A stretch of DNA of 64,000 nucleotides from assembly GCA_963838775.1 (NCBI GenBank), contig CAWISP010000010.1, forward strand, positions 1-64,000. Reading direction: 5' to 3'. Of this stretch, positions 49,614-58,791 are shown piece after piece. The notes beneath the pieces were generated by a model. The model was not told where the DNA came from. It did not search any database and saw only the letters and a program-made list of their open reading frames with translations. The position numbers were made by a program, and so were the translations under genes. This DNA comes from Chersky-840 sp963838775. Lineage in GTDB: Bacteria; Actinomycetota; Acidimicrobiia; Acidimicrobiales; UBA8190. Within the stretch, counting starts at the first letter, position 1, and the number at the start of each line of letters is the position of its first letter.

Positions 49614-49904
49614 ATGTCCCGAACATTGTCGGCGGCGGTGAGGTTCGAAGATCACATCGTCCCCGTTGCGCCCGATGTACCGGCGCCGTCGGTGCCGATG
49701 GTGGCCCCCGAAACAACGCACTCGAACCGGCTACGTGAGCTCGCCGACCAGATGCGCCGTTACGTCGTGGGGGCCACGACCGCGACCGACCTGGCGACCA
49801 AGGTGGGGCTCTGGGAGTCGTACCGGACGGCGCGTGCCGAGGCCCTGGGAATGGTGGCTACGGTGCCCGAGACTGCCAGTCCGCCTCGTCTGCGCAGCGT
49901 CTGA
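49614..49904 (+). CDS. Small protein of unknown function
   Basis: Protein of about 96 residues: MSRTLSAAVRFEDHIVPVAP, a Pro/Val-rich linker, and a helical second half NRLRELADQMRRYVVGATTATDLATKVGLWESYRTARAEAL. No family recognised. ATG 49614 follows TGGAGG at a suitable distance, which is the main support; the helix has coding-like composition. Confidence 0.5.
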   Translation: MSRTLSAAVRFEDHIVPVAPDVPAPSVPMVAPETTHSNRLRELADQMRRYVVGATTATDLATKVGLWESYRTARAEALGMVATVPETASPPRLRSV

Positions 49905-49980
49905 CCGTCGGGGCCGAACCACACCGACTCAGCCAAACACCGTCTTCGCCGCTTCGGCGAAGACGAGTGGCACCACGGGG

Positions 49981-51615
49981 TCAGAAGGTGGAGACCTCGA
50001 CGGGGACCTCGGGCACAGCGCCATCGTCACTTACGGCCTTGGTGTCACCGTTCGGTGAGGTGGGGCTGAACGCCGTCGTGCGCAGCGGGATCTCCTTCAT
50101 GAGCCAGCTCAGCACGAATGCCAACAGGGCGAACGGCACCGCCACCAGGAACACCGACTGCAGCGAGTGACTAAAGGCCTCTCTGATGGGCCCCCTGACC
50201 GCCAGCGGCAATTTGTCGATGGCGGCGGGATTGACGACGATGCTCGATCCCTTGACGATGGAGCGCAGGGCCGCGGGTGGCACGTGCGCCTTGGCCAGCT
50301 GGGGTAGAAGGCGGCTGTTGAACACCGAGTTGAGCAGTGACACACCGAACGCCCCGCCGATGGTGCGAAAGAACGTGGCGGTCGAGGTGGCGGTCCCCAG
50401 CAATTCGTACGGTACGGAGTTCTGCACGGCCACCACCAGCACCTGCATGACCAACCCCACGCCGAGGCCAACCACCACCATGTAGAGCGAGGTGACCCCG
50501 AACGACGTGGTGACTCCCATGCGCGACAGGAGCAGGAGACCGACCGCCAGCACGGCGGATCCCACGATGGGAAAGACCTTGTAGCGGCCCGTCCTCGTCA
50601 CGAGCTGGCCGCTCAGGATGAACGTCACCAACATCCCGCCCACCAGAGGCAGCAGCTCCAGGCCGGCTGCGGTCGGCGTGGCACCGTGGACCGTCTGCAA
50701 ATAGAACGGTAAGTAAATGATCGCCCCGAACATGGAGAAGCCGATGATGAACCCCACGCTCGAGGCGGCGTTGAAAGTCCGGTTCTTGAACAGCACCAGG
50801 GGGATCAGCGGCTCGACCGCCCTCGACTCCACGACACAGAAGGCGACGAGCAGTGCCACGCCGACCACGCCCAGGCCGATGATCAAGCCCGAACCCCAGG
50901 CGTACTGGGTCCCGCCCCACGTGGTCAGGAGGATGACGGCGGTCACGCCCGACGACATGAGGGCGGTGCCGAGCCAGTCGATCTTGTGCGAGACGTGCCT
51001 AGCCGGGATGTGCAGCACCGCCGCCACCGTGAACAATGCGATGATGCCGATCGGCACGTTGATGTAGAAGATCCAGCGCCACGACAGGTGCTGGGTGAAG
51101 AGGCCGCCCGCCAGGGGCCCGGCCACGCTGGTGATCCCGAAGACGGCGCCGAAGTACCCCATGTACTTGCCGCGCTGGCGGGCCGGGATCACGTCGCCGG
51201 TGATGGCCTGCGCTCCCACCATGAGGCCGCCGGCCCCGATGCCCTGCAAGGCTCGGGAAGCAATCAGCTCGAGCATGTTCTGCGCTAATCCCGACAGGAT
51301 CGAGCCCACCAGGAAGATCACGATCGACAGCTGGAAGAGGTTCTTGCGACCGTAGAGGTCGCCGAGCTTCCCCCACAACGGTGTCGAGATGGTGGACGCC
51401 AATAGGTACGCCGTCACCACCCAGGACAGGTGGTTCAACCCGTGTAGGTCGCCAGCGATGGTGGGCAGCGCCGTCGACACGATCGTCTGGTCGAGCGAGG
51501 CCAGGACCATGCCCAGCATGAGCGCCACCAGGATTACGAGGATGCGGCGGTGCTCGGCCTTGTCGAAGTCGTGGTCGACCGGACCCGGCACCGAGGTGAC
51601 GGCGGTGTCAGCCAC
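49981..51615 (-). CDS. MFS drug:proton antiporter, DHA2 family (14 helices)
   Basis: Efflux pump of 544 residues of the EmrB/QacA type. MVLASLDQTIVSTALPTIAGDL (motif D1) is in helix 1; GKLGDLYGRKNLFQ is motif A; GAVFGITSVAGPLAGGLFTQ is motif C in helix 5; WRWIFYINVPIG follows. Two extra central helices give fourteen in all. It overlaps the upstream marR gene by eight bases, so the regulator and pump form one transcript. Confidence 0.93.
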   Translation of the reverse strand: MADTAVTSVPGPVDHDFDKAEHRRILVILVALMLGMVLASLDQTIVSTALPTIAGDLHGLNHLSWVVTAYLLASTISTPLWGKLGDLYGRKNLFQLSIVIFLVGSILSGLAQNMLELIASRALQGIGAGGLMVGAQAITGDVIPARQRGKYMGYFGAVFGITSVAGPLAGGLFTQHLSWRWIFYINVPIGIIALFTVAAVLHIPARHVSHKIDWLGTALMSSGVTAVILLTTWGGTQYAWGSGLIIGLGVVGVALLVAFCVVESRAVEPLIPLVLFKNRTFNAASSVGFIIGFSMFGAIIYLPFYLQTVHGATPTAAGLELLPLVGGMLVTFILSGQLVTRTGRYKVFPIVGSAVLAVGLLLLSRMGVTTSFGVTSLYMVVVGLGVGLVMQVLVVAVQNSVPYELLGTATSTATFFRTIGGAFGVSLLNSVFNSRLLPQLAKAHVPPAALRSIVKGSSIVVNPAAIDKLPLAVRGPIREAFSHSLQSVFLVAVPFALLAFVLSWLMKEIPLRTTAFSPTSPNGDTKAVSDDGAVPEVPVEVSTF

Positions 51616-52108
51616 GGGCGTCTCCCATGTCTTGCTCCAACGAGGCCGCGAAGCGACCGAGGAGCGATCCGAACCGGATCAGGTCCTCTTCGTCCCAGCC
51701 CTCGAGCATCCGGTCGAGCCAAGCCCGACGGGCCTTCAACACCCGTTCGAGGGTCCGTCGACCGGCGGGCGTGAGGCGGATGCGCGAGGCACGACCGTCG
51801 GCGGGATCGGCGTGACGAACCACGAGCCCGTCTCGTTCGAGCTGCTGGATCTTGCGAGTCACCGTGGGGGTGTCGACGTCGAGCATCTCCGCCAGCGCCG
51901 TCACCCGGAGGGCATCACCGTGGACATACAGCTTGTACAGGGCCGCCGCGCCGGCCCGATCAAGGCGCACCCCGGCTGACTGCAAGAGACGTTCGTGCGT
52001 GCGCGCCTGGCTGATGGACCGGGCAACGACCTGGAGACTGGCCTGGATCTGGTCGACGGCCCCGTCGGCCAGCGGCGTCCCCGGTGGCACGGTATTTGCT
52101 TGCGGCAT
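51608..52108 (-). CDS. MarR-family transcriptional regulator
   Basis: Winged-helix regulator of about 166 residues: LDRAGAAALYKLYVHGDALRVTALAEML, recognition helix VDTPTVTRKIQQLERDGLVVRH, wing ADPADGRASRIRLTPAGRRTL, and a C-terminal dimer helix. It precedes and overlaps the DHA2 pump gene and probably represses that operon until a drug-like ligand binds. ATG 52108; a longer frame exists upstream but lacks a ribosome site. Confidence 0.9.
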   Translation of the reverse strand: MPQANTVPPGTPLADGAVDQIQASLQVVARSISQARTHERLLQSAGVRLDRAGAAALYKLYVHGDALRVTALAEMLDVDTPTVTRKIQQLERDGLVVRHADPADGRASRIRLTPAGRRTLERVLKARRAWLDRMLEGWDEEDLIRFGSLLGRFAASLEQDMGDARG

Positions 52109-52505
52109 GTAACTATTCTGCCACGCCGAACCCTGGCCTTCAAAGCAACCGGGGCACAACGCCCGCCGTCGCACCCCGGCCCGGCCGGCGATCCCGATCG
52201 GTCCGACGGCACGGCACAGGTTCCCGACGGTGAGGAGCGCGGGTCGTCGCAGGATGGGGCCACGGACGTGGCGGCGATGACAGGAGGCTCAAGAGCGTCA
52301 CCGCTGGCGAGGACCGAAACGGGTCGCGAGCCGACCGGAGCCGGGACGGAGCGCCGAACGACCCCCCGCAACCGTCCGCCCTCTACACCCCGTCCAAGCA
52401 TCGCGAGGCGGTGGCCGGACCCGCACCGGAGCTCGATCAGGATATTCCCCCCGGATCGACCCTACGACGGGCGCCGTCAAGAGCCAAGAGCCAAGAGTGA
52501 GGTCC

Positions 52506-52531
52506 TCGAAGGGGCTGAATGACCCCTTCGA
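52506..52531. other. Perfect 9-bp hairpin
   Basis: TCGAAGGGG (52506-52514) and CCCCTTCGA (52523-52531) pair exactly around an eight-base loop. No T-run follows on either strand. It lies about 60 bases upstream of the putative sigma-gene promoter. Confidence 0.6.
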
Positions 52532-52587
52532 CCCCGATATGCCCGGCGATGGCGGGCTGTGGGAGTAGGTGGTTCGGCGTTTTTCGA

Positions 52588-52593
52588 TAGAAT
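52588..52593 (+). promoter_or_regulatory. Consensus-like -10 element (TAGAAT) for the sigma/ftsH transcript
   Basis: TAGAAT preceded by a T-rich tract (TTTTTCGA). No clear -35 at 17 bases. A start near 52600 would place the nested hairpin at the very 5' end of the RNA. Confidence 0.5.
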
Positions 52594-52604
52594 GATTGGG
52601 AGTC

Positions 52605-52657
52605 GTCACCCCGGGGCCGTTTGGGGACCGTTTTTTCGGTCCGAACCCGGGGGTGAC
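52605..52657 (+). ncRNA. Nested hairpin at the 5' end of the sigma-gene leader
   Basis: Outer stem GTCACCCC (52605-52612) with GGGGTGAC (52650-52657), extended by three G-C pairs after a one-base bulge; inner stem GGACCG (52625-52630) with CGGTCC (52637-52642) closing a loop of six T. No T-run follows, so a terminator is unlikely. Candidate 5' stabiliser, protein-binding site or regulatory leader. No known riboswitch consensus was recognised. Confidence 0.45.
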
Positions 52658-52933
52658 CTGCTCGGAAGTCCTAACCGAAACCAACACAGAAACGAGCAAC
52701 CAGGACGTTCGGGAGGGGCGCCAGTGGTCCCGGACACACACTTGATCGAGCCGAGCGCCCAGATGCCGTGCTTCGCGTGACCGCAGTATGGGGTCCGATC
52801 TTCGTTCCAGCGACAAGGAAGCCGCAGTGACGGTCCCATCCCCCGGGGACAGCGGAGAAAAGACAGGACAGGGCGCCCACATCCGGGTGCCGAATCGCCG
52901 GCGTGAAGCGACGGTGACCAGAAGGAGACGTCG

Positions 52934-53872
52934 ATGGCGATGAAGCGTGGGGACGGCGATGACGCCGACCTCGTCAAGCTCTACCTGAGGGACATCGGAC
53001 GGTATCCCCTGCTCACCAAGGACGATGAGGCGCGACTGGCGCAAGCCATCGAAGCCGGCCATGAGGCTGCTGCCGCGCTCGCCGATCCGGGCGTGAAGCA
53101 CACTCCGGCCAAGAAGCGCGAGCTCAAGCGCATCCAGTACGCCGCCGCCGCCGCCCAGCAGACCTTCGTGTCGTCCAACCTCCGGCTCGTGGTGTCCATC
53201 GCCAAGAAGTACCAGGCGTCCGGCCTCCCCCTCCTCGACCTGGTCCAGGAGGGAAACCTGGGTCTCATCCACGCCGTGGAGAAGTTCGACTGGCGCAAGG
53301 GATTCAAGTTCTCGACCTACGCCACGTGGTGGATCCGCCAGGCCATCACCCGGGGGATCGCCAACACGGGGCGCACCATCCGCCTGCCCGTCCATGCCGG
53401 CGACATGCTGAGCGCGGTGCAAAAGGCCCAGGGCTTCTTGGAGTCGAAGCTGGGCCGCCAGCCCACCGTGGACGAACTGGCGCTCGAGACCACGCTGTCG
53501 TACGAGACGTTGACCGACGTCCTGCGCTGGCGCTCGGAGCCTCTGTCGCTGTCCGAGCCCCTGCGCGAAGACGGAGACGCGGACCTCGGTGACGTGGTGG
53601 CCGACGTCAACGCCACATCGCCGTTCGACCACGCCGCCGAGGCGCTCCTCGTGGACGAGATCAATGAACTCCTGGCCCCACTCGACGACCGCGAGGCCAG
53701 CATCCTGCGCCTGCGCTTCGGACTCGACCGTGGCGAGCCGCGGACCCTGGAGGAGGTTGGTCAGCACTTCAACCTCACCCGGGAGCGGATCCGCCAGATC
53801 GAGGCCAGGGCCATGTCCAAGCTCCGCCACCCCTCGTCGGACACCGGTGCACGCGACCTCCTGACCGGGTAG
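52934..53872 (+). CDS. Group-2 sigma-70 factor (HrdB/SigB-like)
   Basis: Sigma factor of 312 residues without region 1.1. Region 1.2 is DLVKLYLRDIGRYPLLTKDDEARL; region 2 is SNLRLVVSIAKKYQASGLPLLDLVQEGNLGLIHAVEKFDW to FSTYATWWIRQAITRGIA (the RpoD-box region); region 3 follows; region 4 is TLEEVGQHFNLTRERIRQIEARAMSKLRHP. Such nonessential primary-like factors act in stress or stationary phase. ATG 52934 follows GAAGGAGA. It is followed at 91 bases by ftsH, and preceded by a long structured leader. Confidence 0.93.
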   Translation: MAMKRGDGDDADLVKLYLRDIGRYPLLTKDDEARLAQAIEAGHEAAAALADPGVKHTPAKKRELKRIQYAAAAAQQTFVSSNLRLVVSIAKKYQASGLPLLDLVQEGNLGLIHAVEKFDWRKGFKFSTYATWWIRQAITRGIANTGRTIRLPVHAGDMLSAVQKAQGFLESKLGRQPTVDELALETTLSYETLTDVLRWRSEPLSLSEPLREDGDADLGDVVADVNATSPFDHAAEALLVDEINELLAPLDDREASILRLRFGLDRGEPRTLEEVGQHFNLTRERIRQIEARAMSKLRHPSSDTGARDLLTG

Positions 53873-53963
53873 AACTTCGGTCGCCCAGCGCCCACCGTGC
53901 GGGGTGTGCGATAGGCGGCCCCTTCGCCTGAGTCGCGATCCGGCCCCAAGGGAGGCCTTGCCC

Positions 53964-55976
53964 ATGTCGCTGCGTATCCGCCACGCCACTACCCCGGCCA
54001 AGCCGGGCCCATCGCGGGATCGCCCCCCCGCCCCGGCGCCCCCTCCACCGCCGCGATGGCGGGCATGGCTCCTCCCGATCGGGCTGGCGGCCACGCTCCT
54101 GCTCCTGTTCGCGCCCCACACGTCGACGACGCCTACACACAACTTCTCGTATTCGAAGTTCCTCTCCGAGGTCGACGCCAAGAACGTCCGCACCGCCTCC
54201 ATCAACCCCACCGGCGCCGTCACCGGAGCCCTCAAGAAGGGGGGCAACTACACCAGCCAGATCCCGCTGGCCATCAACGACACCTCGCTGTCGCCGACGT
54301 TGAAGTCGCATGGAGTGACCGTCACCGGCGTGGGCTCGTCGTCGAGTCTCGTCGACGACCTGTTGTCGTTCTTGCCCTTCCTCTTTCTGATCGGGTTGTT
54401 CTTGTGGATAGGGCGCAGCTCGCGCAAGCAGTTGGCGGGCGGCGTCATGGGCTTCGGGGGGTCGAAGGCCAAGGTCTACGATGAGTCCCGACCGTCGACC
54501 CGATTCGCCGACGTGGCCGGCTACGAGGGGGCCAAACGCGAGGTCGCGGAAGTCGTGGACTTCTTGAAGAATCCCGAGCGCTACTCCCGGGCCGGGGCGG
54601 TGGGCCCACGCGGCGTCCTCATGGTGGGCCCGCCCGGCACGGGGAAGACCCTCATGGCGAGGGCCGTCGCCGGGGAGGCCGAGGTTCCTTTCCTCGCTCT
54701 CACCGGGTCGAGCTTCGTGGAGTTGTTCGTCGGGGTCGGCGCATCGCGGGTGCGCGACCTCTTCTCCGACGCCCGCAAGCGGGCCCCCGCGATCATCTTC
54801 ATCGACGAGATCGACGCCATCGGCCAGCGCCGGGGCGGGTCGATCGTGTCCAACGACGAGCGCGAGCAGACTCTCAACCAGCTCCTCGCTGAGATGGACG
54901 GCTTCGAACCGGGCACCGGCGTGGTGGTCATGGCGGCCACGAACCGTCCCGAGGTCCTCGACCCCGCGTTGCTCCGGCCCGGGCGTTTCGACCGTGAGGT
55001 GGAGATCCCGCTGCCAAACCAGGCTGAGCGGGCGGCGATCCTGGCCGTCCACGCCAAGGGCAAGCACCTCGCCAAAGACGTCGACCTCGACGCCGTGGCC
55101 CGGGCCACGCCGGGATTCTCAGGTGCCGATCTCGCCAACCTCATCAACGAAGCCGCCATCGTGGCGGTGCGACACAACCGAGACGTCATCGACGCGCAAG
55201 ACATCGACGACGCCCGCGACCGGATCATCCTGGGGCGGCGCGACGGGACGAACGCCCTGCTCCCCGAAGAGAAGCACGCCGTGGCCGTGCACGAGTCGGG
55301 TCATGCCCTTGTCGCCTTGCTCTCCGAGCACGCCGATCCGGTCGCCAAGGTCACGATCCTGCCCTCGGGCCGGGCCCTGGGGGTGACCGAGCAACTTCCG
55401 GTGGACGAACGCCACCTCTACGCCGAGAGCTACCTCCACGATTCACTCGCCGTCCGCCTGGGGGGACGCTCCGCCGAAGTCCTGGTGCTCGGTGAAGCCT
55501 CGACCGGAGCGGCGAACGACCTGGCGGGGGCCACCGAGCTCGCCATCCGAATGGTTCGGGAATGGGGGCTCTCGAGCAGACTCGGCCCCATCGGCTACGG
55601 ACCGGACGGGCCGCAGTTCCTCGGGGGATCTCCCCTGGGCCAGACCCGGCCCTACGCGGAGGCGACTCAACGGGCCATCGACGAAGAGGTCAGCCGCCTG
55701 CTCGTCGAAGCCGAAGAGCGCGCCCGAACCCTGCTGACCGAGAACCGCGACGCACTGGACGCCGTCATCGAGGTCCTGCTCGAAAAAGAGACCATCAGCG
55801 GAGATGAGCTCACCGCTGCCGTCAGAGGCACACGCGCTTCCCGATCCGATCCCACCCCTCGGCCCGATCGCCCTCCTCGACCGGACCCCGCCCCTCGACC
55901 CGATACAGCACCAAGTCCGGCCTCAGCCCGCCCTAGCACCGGGTCGCCCGGCTTGGGCGCCACCGCGGACATCTGA
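53964..55976 (+). CDS. ftsH: ATP-dependent zinc metalloprotease FtsH
   Basis: Membrane AAA protease of about 670 residues. Two helices (AWLLPIGLAATLLLLF; LLSFLPFLFLIGLFLWIG) flank a small outside domain. AAA module: Walker A GPPGTGKT, pore FVELFVGVGASRVRDLF, Walker B IIFIDEIDAIG, second region of homology NRPEVLDPALLRPGRFDR. Zinc protease site HESGH in AVAVHESGHALVALL, third ligand Asp in ANDLAGATELAIRM. The C-terminal 60 residues are Pro/Arg/Asp repeats, longer than usual. ATG 53964 follows AAGGGAGG. Confidence 0.95.
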   Translation: MSLRIRHATTPAKPGPSRDRPPAPAPPPPPRWRAWLLPIGLAATLLLLFAPHTSTTPTHNFSYSKFLSEVDAKNVRTASINPTGAVTGALKKGGNYTSQIPLAINDTSLSPTLKSHGVTVTGVGSSSSLVDDLLSFLPFLFLIGLFLWIGRSSRKQLAGGVMGFGGSKAKVYDESRPSTRFADVAGYEGAKREVAEVVDFLKNPERYSRAGAVGPRGVLMVGPPGTGKTLMARAVAGEAEVPFLALTGSSFVELFVGVGASRVRDLFSDARKRAPAIIFIDEIDAIGQRRGGSIVSNDEREQTLNQLLAEMDGFEPGTGVVVMAATNRPEVLDPALLRPGRFDREVEIPLPNQAERAAILAVHAKGKHLAKDVDLDAVARATPGFSGADLANLINEAAIVAVRHNRDVIDAQDIDDARDRIILGRRDGTNALLPEEKHAVAVHESGHALVALLSEHADPVAKVTILPSGRALGVTEQLPVDERHLYAESYLHDSLAVRLGGRSAEVLVLGEASTGAANDLAGATELAIRMVREWGLSSRLGPIGYGPDGPQFLGGSPLGQTRPYAEATQRAIDEEVSRLLVEAEERARTLLTENRDALDAVIEVLLEKETISGDELTAAVRGTRASRSDPTPRPDRPPRPDPAPRPDTAPSPASARPSTGSPGLGATADI

Positions 55977-56036
55977 CTCGGAACCGGCTCGACGGTGCCT
56001 CGGCGCCGCCAGCAGGTTCAGGGGAAGCGAAGTGGG

Positions 56037-56042
56037 TAGATT
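56037..56042 (+). promoter_or_regulatory. TANNNT -10 element (TAGATT), leaderless type
   Basis: Ends seven bases before the ATG at 56050. Confidence 0.55.
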
Positions 56043-56049
56043 GCGCGCC

Positions 56050-56571
56050 ATGGACGAGTCGATCACGACCACGGGCGCTCCCACCACGGAGTCGGTGTTC
56101 TCACCCGACGACGACCTCTCCACGTTGTGGATCAAGGCGTACCAAGGCGAGGTGTCGGGCGAACGACTCTTCGGGCGCCTGGCGGAGCGAGTCGAGGAGC
56201 CGGACCATCGCCACAAGCTCGACGTCCTGCGGCTCTTGGAGGCCCGAACCCGCAACGCCCTCGTCCCGGCCATGGAGCACCAGGGCCTGCCCACCGAACC
56301 CGATCCCCAGGTCGAGCGCGACGCCGAAGCCCTCGCCGATGCGGCCGCATCACTGCCCTGGTCAGATCTGTTGGCCGCCTTCGAACCGATTACCACGCAG
56401 TTTCTCGGACTCTACGAGCGCATCGGCGAGCTGGCCCGAGACGAGGACCAAGCCGTCGCCGCACTGCTCGTGGCCCACGAGGAGGCTCTGCGAGAGTTCG
56501 CCCGACGAGAGCTGTCGGGCCGTGGTGAAGACTCCCTCAGCTTGATCACCGCGCTCCCCCACATGCGCTGA
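56050..56571 (+). CDS. Helical, ferritin-like small protein of unknown function
   Basis: Acidic protein of 173 residues predicted to be almost all helical: LSTLWIKAYQGEVSGERLFGRLAERVEEPDHRHKLDVLRLLEARTR, then LPWSDLLAAFEPITTQFLGLYERIG and VAALLVAHEEALREFARREL. The EVSGERLF, RHKLDVLRLLE and HEEALREFA spacing of Glu and His resembles a ferritin-like four-helix diiron bundle, but I cannot assign ligands firmly. ATG 56050 lies seven bases after TAGATT, so it has its own leaderless start after ftsH. Confidence 0.65.
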   Translation: MDESITTTGAPTTESVFSPDDDLSTLWIKAYQGEVSGERLFGRLAERVEEPDHRHKLDVLRLLEARTRNALVPAMEHQGLPTEPDPQVERDAEALADAAASLPWSDLLAAFEPITTQFLGLYERIGELARDEDQAVAALLVAHEEALREFARRELSGRGEDSLSLITALPHMR

Positions 56572-56974
56572 CTCGCCCGCACCAGGGCAGGCGGGGACGT
56601 GGTGACGCGGTAAAGGAGCCGACACCCAAGGGGGCCCTCTAGGTGCCGACTCCTCCACCTCACCGAGGTCGGACAAGGACAAGGAGCGAACCTCGGCCGA
56701 CCTCTGGGCGAACCGTCAGGTGGGCCGGAACGGTCGGAGGGCCCATCGTGTGATCGCTAGCGACACGCCAAGCTGTCGAATCAGGTTTCGCATGCTGCCC
56801 ACGTTCTCCTTCCCGTCTAAGTAGCTGCCGCTACTGAAAGGATACGGATGGGACGTGAACGGCAGGGGTCCGCGCTATGACGGCTGCATGAACGAGGATG
56901 TCGCTACGCAACCTGGAACCGTTCGTGCCAAGGACAGGAACGCCCGGGTCCGAGACGCTCCCGATCCGACGGGC
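56572..56974. other. Intergenic region with a terminator-like hairpin
   Basis: About 400 bases between convergent genes. Besides the hairpin at 56614-56654, a small perfect stem AGTAGC-TGCC-GCTACT lies at 56820-56835. A plus-strand reading frame of 112 codons covers 56855-57193 but is opposed by a better minus-strand gene. Confidence 0.5.
56614..56654 (+). terminator. Hairpin downstream of the ferritin-like gene
   Basis: AGGAGCCGACACC (56614-56626) pairs with GGTGCCGACTCCT (56642-56654) at 11 of 13 positions. It lies 43 bases after the stop at 56571. No T-run follows, so this is a candidate only. Confidence 0.4.
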
Positions 56975-57199
56975 CTACCTGTTGACGCGATCCTTCGCAC
57001 CCTCGATGCGCCTGATGCGGGCTTGGGTATCGAGCCATTGGCCCGTGCGGGCCAGTTCGCGTTCACGGGGGGCGTGATCGCCGTCGGGTCCGTCGGTGAT
57101 GACTCCGCATCGACGGCAAACGGACATCCGTCCATTGGTCTCGGGGCGGTGGTGCTCGTCGAGGCGGTTTCCCATTTGCTGCTGTTCAGATGAAGCCAT
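56975..57199 (-). CDS. Small protein with a Cys-x2-Cys motif, function unknown
   Basis: Protein of 74 residues: MASSEQQQMGNRLDEHHRPE, a CRRCGV knuckle (SVCRRCGVITDGPDGDH) and a C-terminal helix ARTGQWLDTQARIRRIEGAKDRVNR. One CxxC and His residues could form half of a zinc site, perhaps in a dimer. ATG 57199 follows GGGAGA at a good distance. Chosen over the opposing plus-strand frame because of that site and the motif. Confidence 0.5.
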   Translation of the reverse strand: MASSEQQQMGNRLDEHHRPETNGRMSVCRRCGVITDGPDGDHAPRERELARTGQWLDTQARIRRIEGAKDRVNR

Positions 57200-57461
57200 G
57201 GTTTCTCCCGGTCCGCGTGCCGTCGCCGACACCGAACCAAAGGACTCGACTCGCTCGGGGTGGGCGAGCCCGTCTCGACTCCACCTTAGGTCGTAAAGCC
57301 TGCCTACCGCCCCGATCCCACCCACGGCGACCATCCTGGACCCGGTGCAGGCGCCGATCGCCCGCCGGGGCAAAGGGCACACCGAGCGCTCTGCGGCCAT
57401 CCACCACGGCGCTGACGCCGCCGTCAGCGATCGGTCATACTGGGCACGAGGAGGCGGGCGA

Positions 57462-58598
57462 GTGACGGTCATCATCGACTCGGACCAGCACCTGTACGAG
57501 AGCCGGACGATGTGGGCGGACCACATCGATCCCGACCTCCGAGACGAGGCACTCGCGATCGTCGATGACGACCTCGGCTACCCGTGGCTCACATGGCGGG
57601 GACAACGTCTCGACGTGGCCGACGTGCAATTCCCCGGTGACACCGCCGTCTTGGGACGCCACCGGCAGCGGTGCCGCGCCCAGCTCCCCCCCGAGTACGA
57701 CTACGACGACACGCTGCCTGCCCACTACTGGGACCCGTCCGCCCGGGCCCGGCACCTTGATGTGATGGGCCTCGACGAGGCTGTGATGTTCCCGAACTTC
57801 GGATTGTTGTGGGAGCGTCGGCTCTCGACGTCCCTGCCTGCGCTCACAGCCAACATGGCCGCGTGGAACCGGTGGTGCGGAACCGTGATGGCTGAAGGCA
57901 AGGGAAGGCTCCATCCCGTCGCGCACCTGACACTGCGGGACCCCGACTGGATCGAGGCCCAACTCGCCGAGCTCTCCTCCACGGGCGTCCGGCTCGCCAT
58001 GATCGCTCCGGCGGCCATCGAAGGACGCCCTTTGTCCCATCCCGACCACGACCGCATGTGGGCGGCATTCGTCCACCATGGGATCACGCCCGTGTTCCAT
58101 GTGGCGGACCAGCCCCGCGTGCTCGACGAAGCGTTCTACACGGATCCCGATGACAGCTTCGTCCCGGTGATCGAGTCGATCTTCTTGTGGGTGCAGCCGG
58201 CGATCGCAGTCACCGACCTGATCGTCAACGGGGTCCTGGCACGGCATCCGGGACTGCGCATCGGGATCGTGGAACTCTCCTCGATCTGGGTGCCCCAGTA
58301 CTTGATGATGCTCGACGGTGGCTGGGACTTCACGACCGCGCTCAACGGGCGCCCGCTGGCGCCACTCGAGCTGAGGCCGAGCGAATACTTCTACCGTCAG
58401 GTGCGCGTCGCATCATTCTCCTACGAGCAGCCCGCCCGCCTCGCGGCCAAGTCCGGGGACCTGTTCATGTGTTGCAGCGACTTCCCCCATTCCGAGGGGA
58501 CCGCCACCCCCGTCGAGGACTACGCCCGCATCGGCTGCCTCCCCGAGCAGGCAGCCGGCCTGTTCCACACCAACGTGAATACCCTGCTGACGAACTGA
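57462..58598 (+). CDS. Amidohydrolase-2 family (TIM-barrel metal-dependent hydrolase)
   Basis: Protein of about 378 residues. The N-terminal metal motif is IIDSDQHLYESRTMWADHI (Asp-x-His in place of the usual HxH/DxH); HLDVMGLDEAVMFPNFGLLWERR is the typical early block; GITPVFHVADQPRVLDEAFY gives a metal-site His; and DLFMCCSDFPHSEGT supplies the late Asp with an Asp-x2-His. The layout resembles decarboxylases/hydrolases of the ACMSD type acting on aromatic or cyclic acids. GTG 57462 follows GAGGAGG. Confidence 0.87.
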   Translation: MTVIIDSDQHLYESRTMWADHIDPDLRDEALAIVDDDLGYPWLTWRGQRLDVADVQFPGDTAVLGRHRQRCRAQLPPEYDYDDTLPAHYWDPSARARHLDVMGLDEAVMFPNFGLLWERRLSTSLPALTANMAAWNRWCGTVMAEGKGRLHPVAHLTLRDPDWIEAQLAELSSTGVRLAMIAPAAIEGRPLSHPDHDRMWAAFVHHGITPVFHVADQPRVLDEAFYTDPDDSFVPVIESIFLWVQPAIAVTDLIVNGVLARHPGLRIGIVELSSIWVPQYLMMLDGGWDFTTALNGRPLAPLELRPSEYFYRQVRVASFSYEQPARLAAKSGDLFMCCSDFPHSEGTATPVEDYARIGCLPEQAAGLFHTNVNTLLTN

Positions 58599-58776
58599 GG
58601 CCATCGTCGAGTCGTCGACCCGCTCCAGGCGCTCTCGGCGCGTCGGGCGAAACGACCACGTGGCCCATGGGTGACCGCGGCGGACCACGAGGCGGTTGAC
58701 CGACCGCTCCGTACCGCGGTCAACCCGTGAACGATGACGACGCGGTCCGGCCGGGGCACACGGTACCGGTCCGGAT

Positions 58777-58782
58777 TACAGT
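58777..58782 (+). promoter_or_regulatory. TANNNT -10 element (TACAGT)
   Basis: Ends nine bases before the ATG at 58792: leaderless, or with a leader of only two or three bases. Confidence 0.45.
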
Positions 58783-58791
58783 GCAACCCGC

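Larger units (their letters stand above)
52109..52933. other. Long intergenic region with hairpins and a sigma-gene promoter
   Basis: About 825 bases between divergent marR and sigma genes. No credible gene. It contains short direct repeats (AGCCAAGAGCC near 52485), a perfect nine-pair hairpin (52506-52531), a TAGAAT -10 element and a nested hairpin at the expected RNA 5' end (52605-52657), leaving a leader of about 330 bases before the sigma start. Confidence 0.65.

Noticed and set aside
52298..54247. Minus-strand frame of 649 codons over the sigma gene and its leader
   Set aside because: Covers the conserved sigma-70 gene antisense; no family motif and no usable start.
56855..57193. Plus-strand frame of 112 codons
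   Set aside because: Opposed by a minus-strand gene with a better ribosome site and a CxxC motif; the plus-strand product has no recognisable feature.
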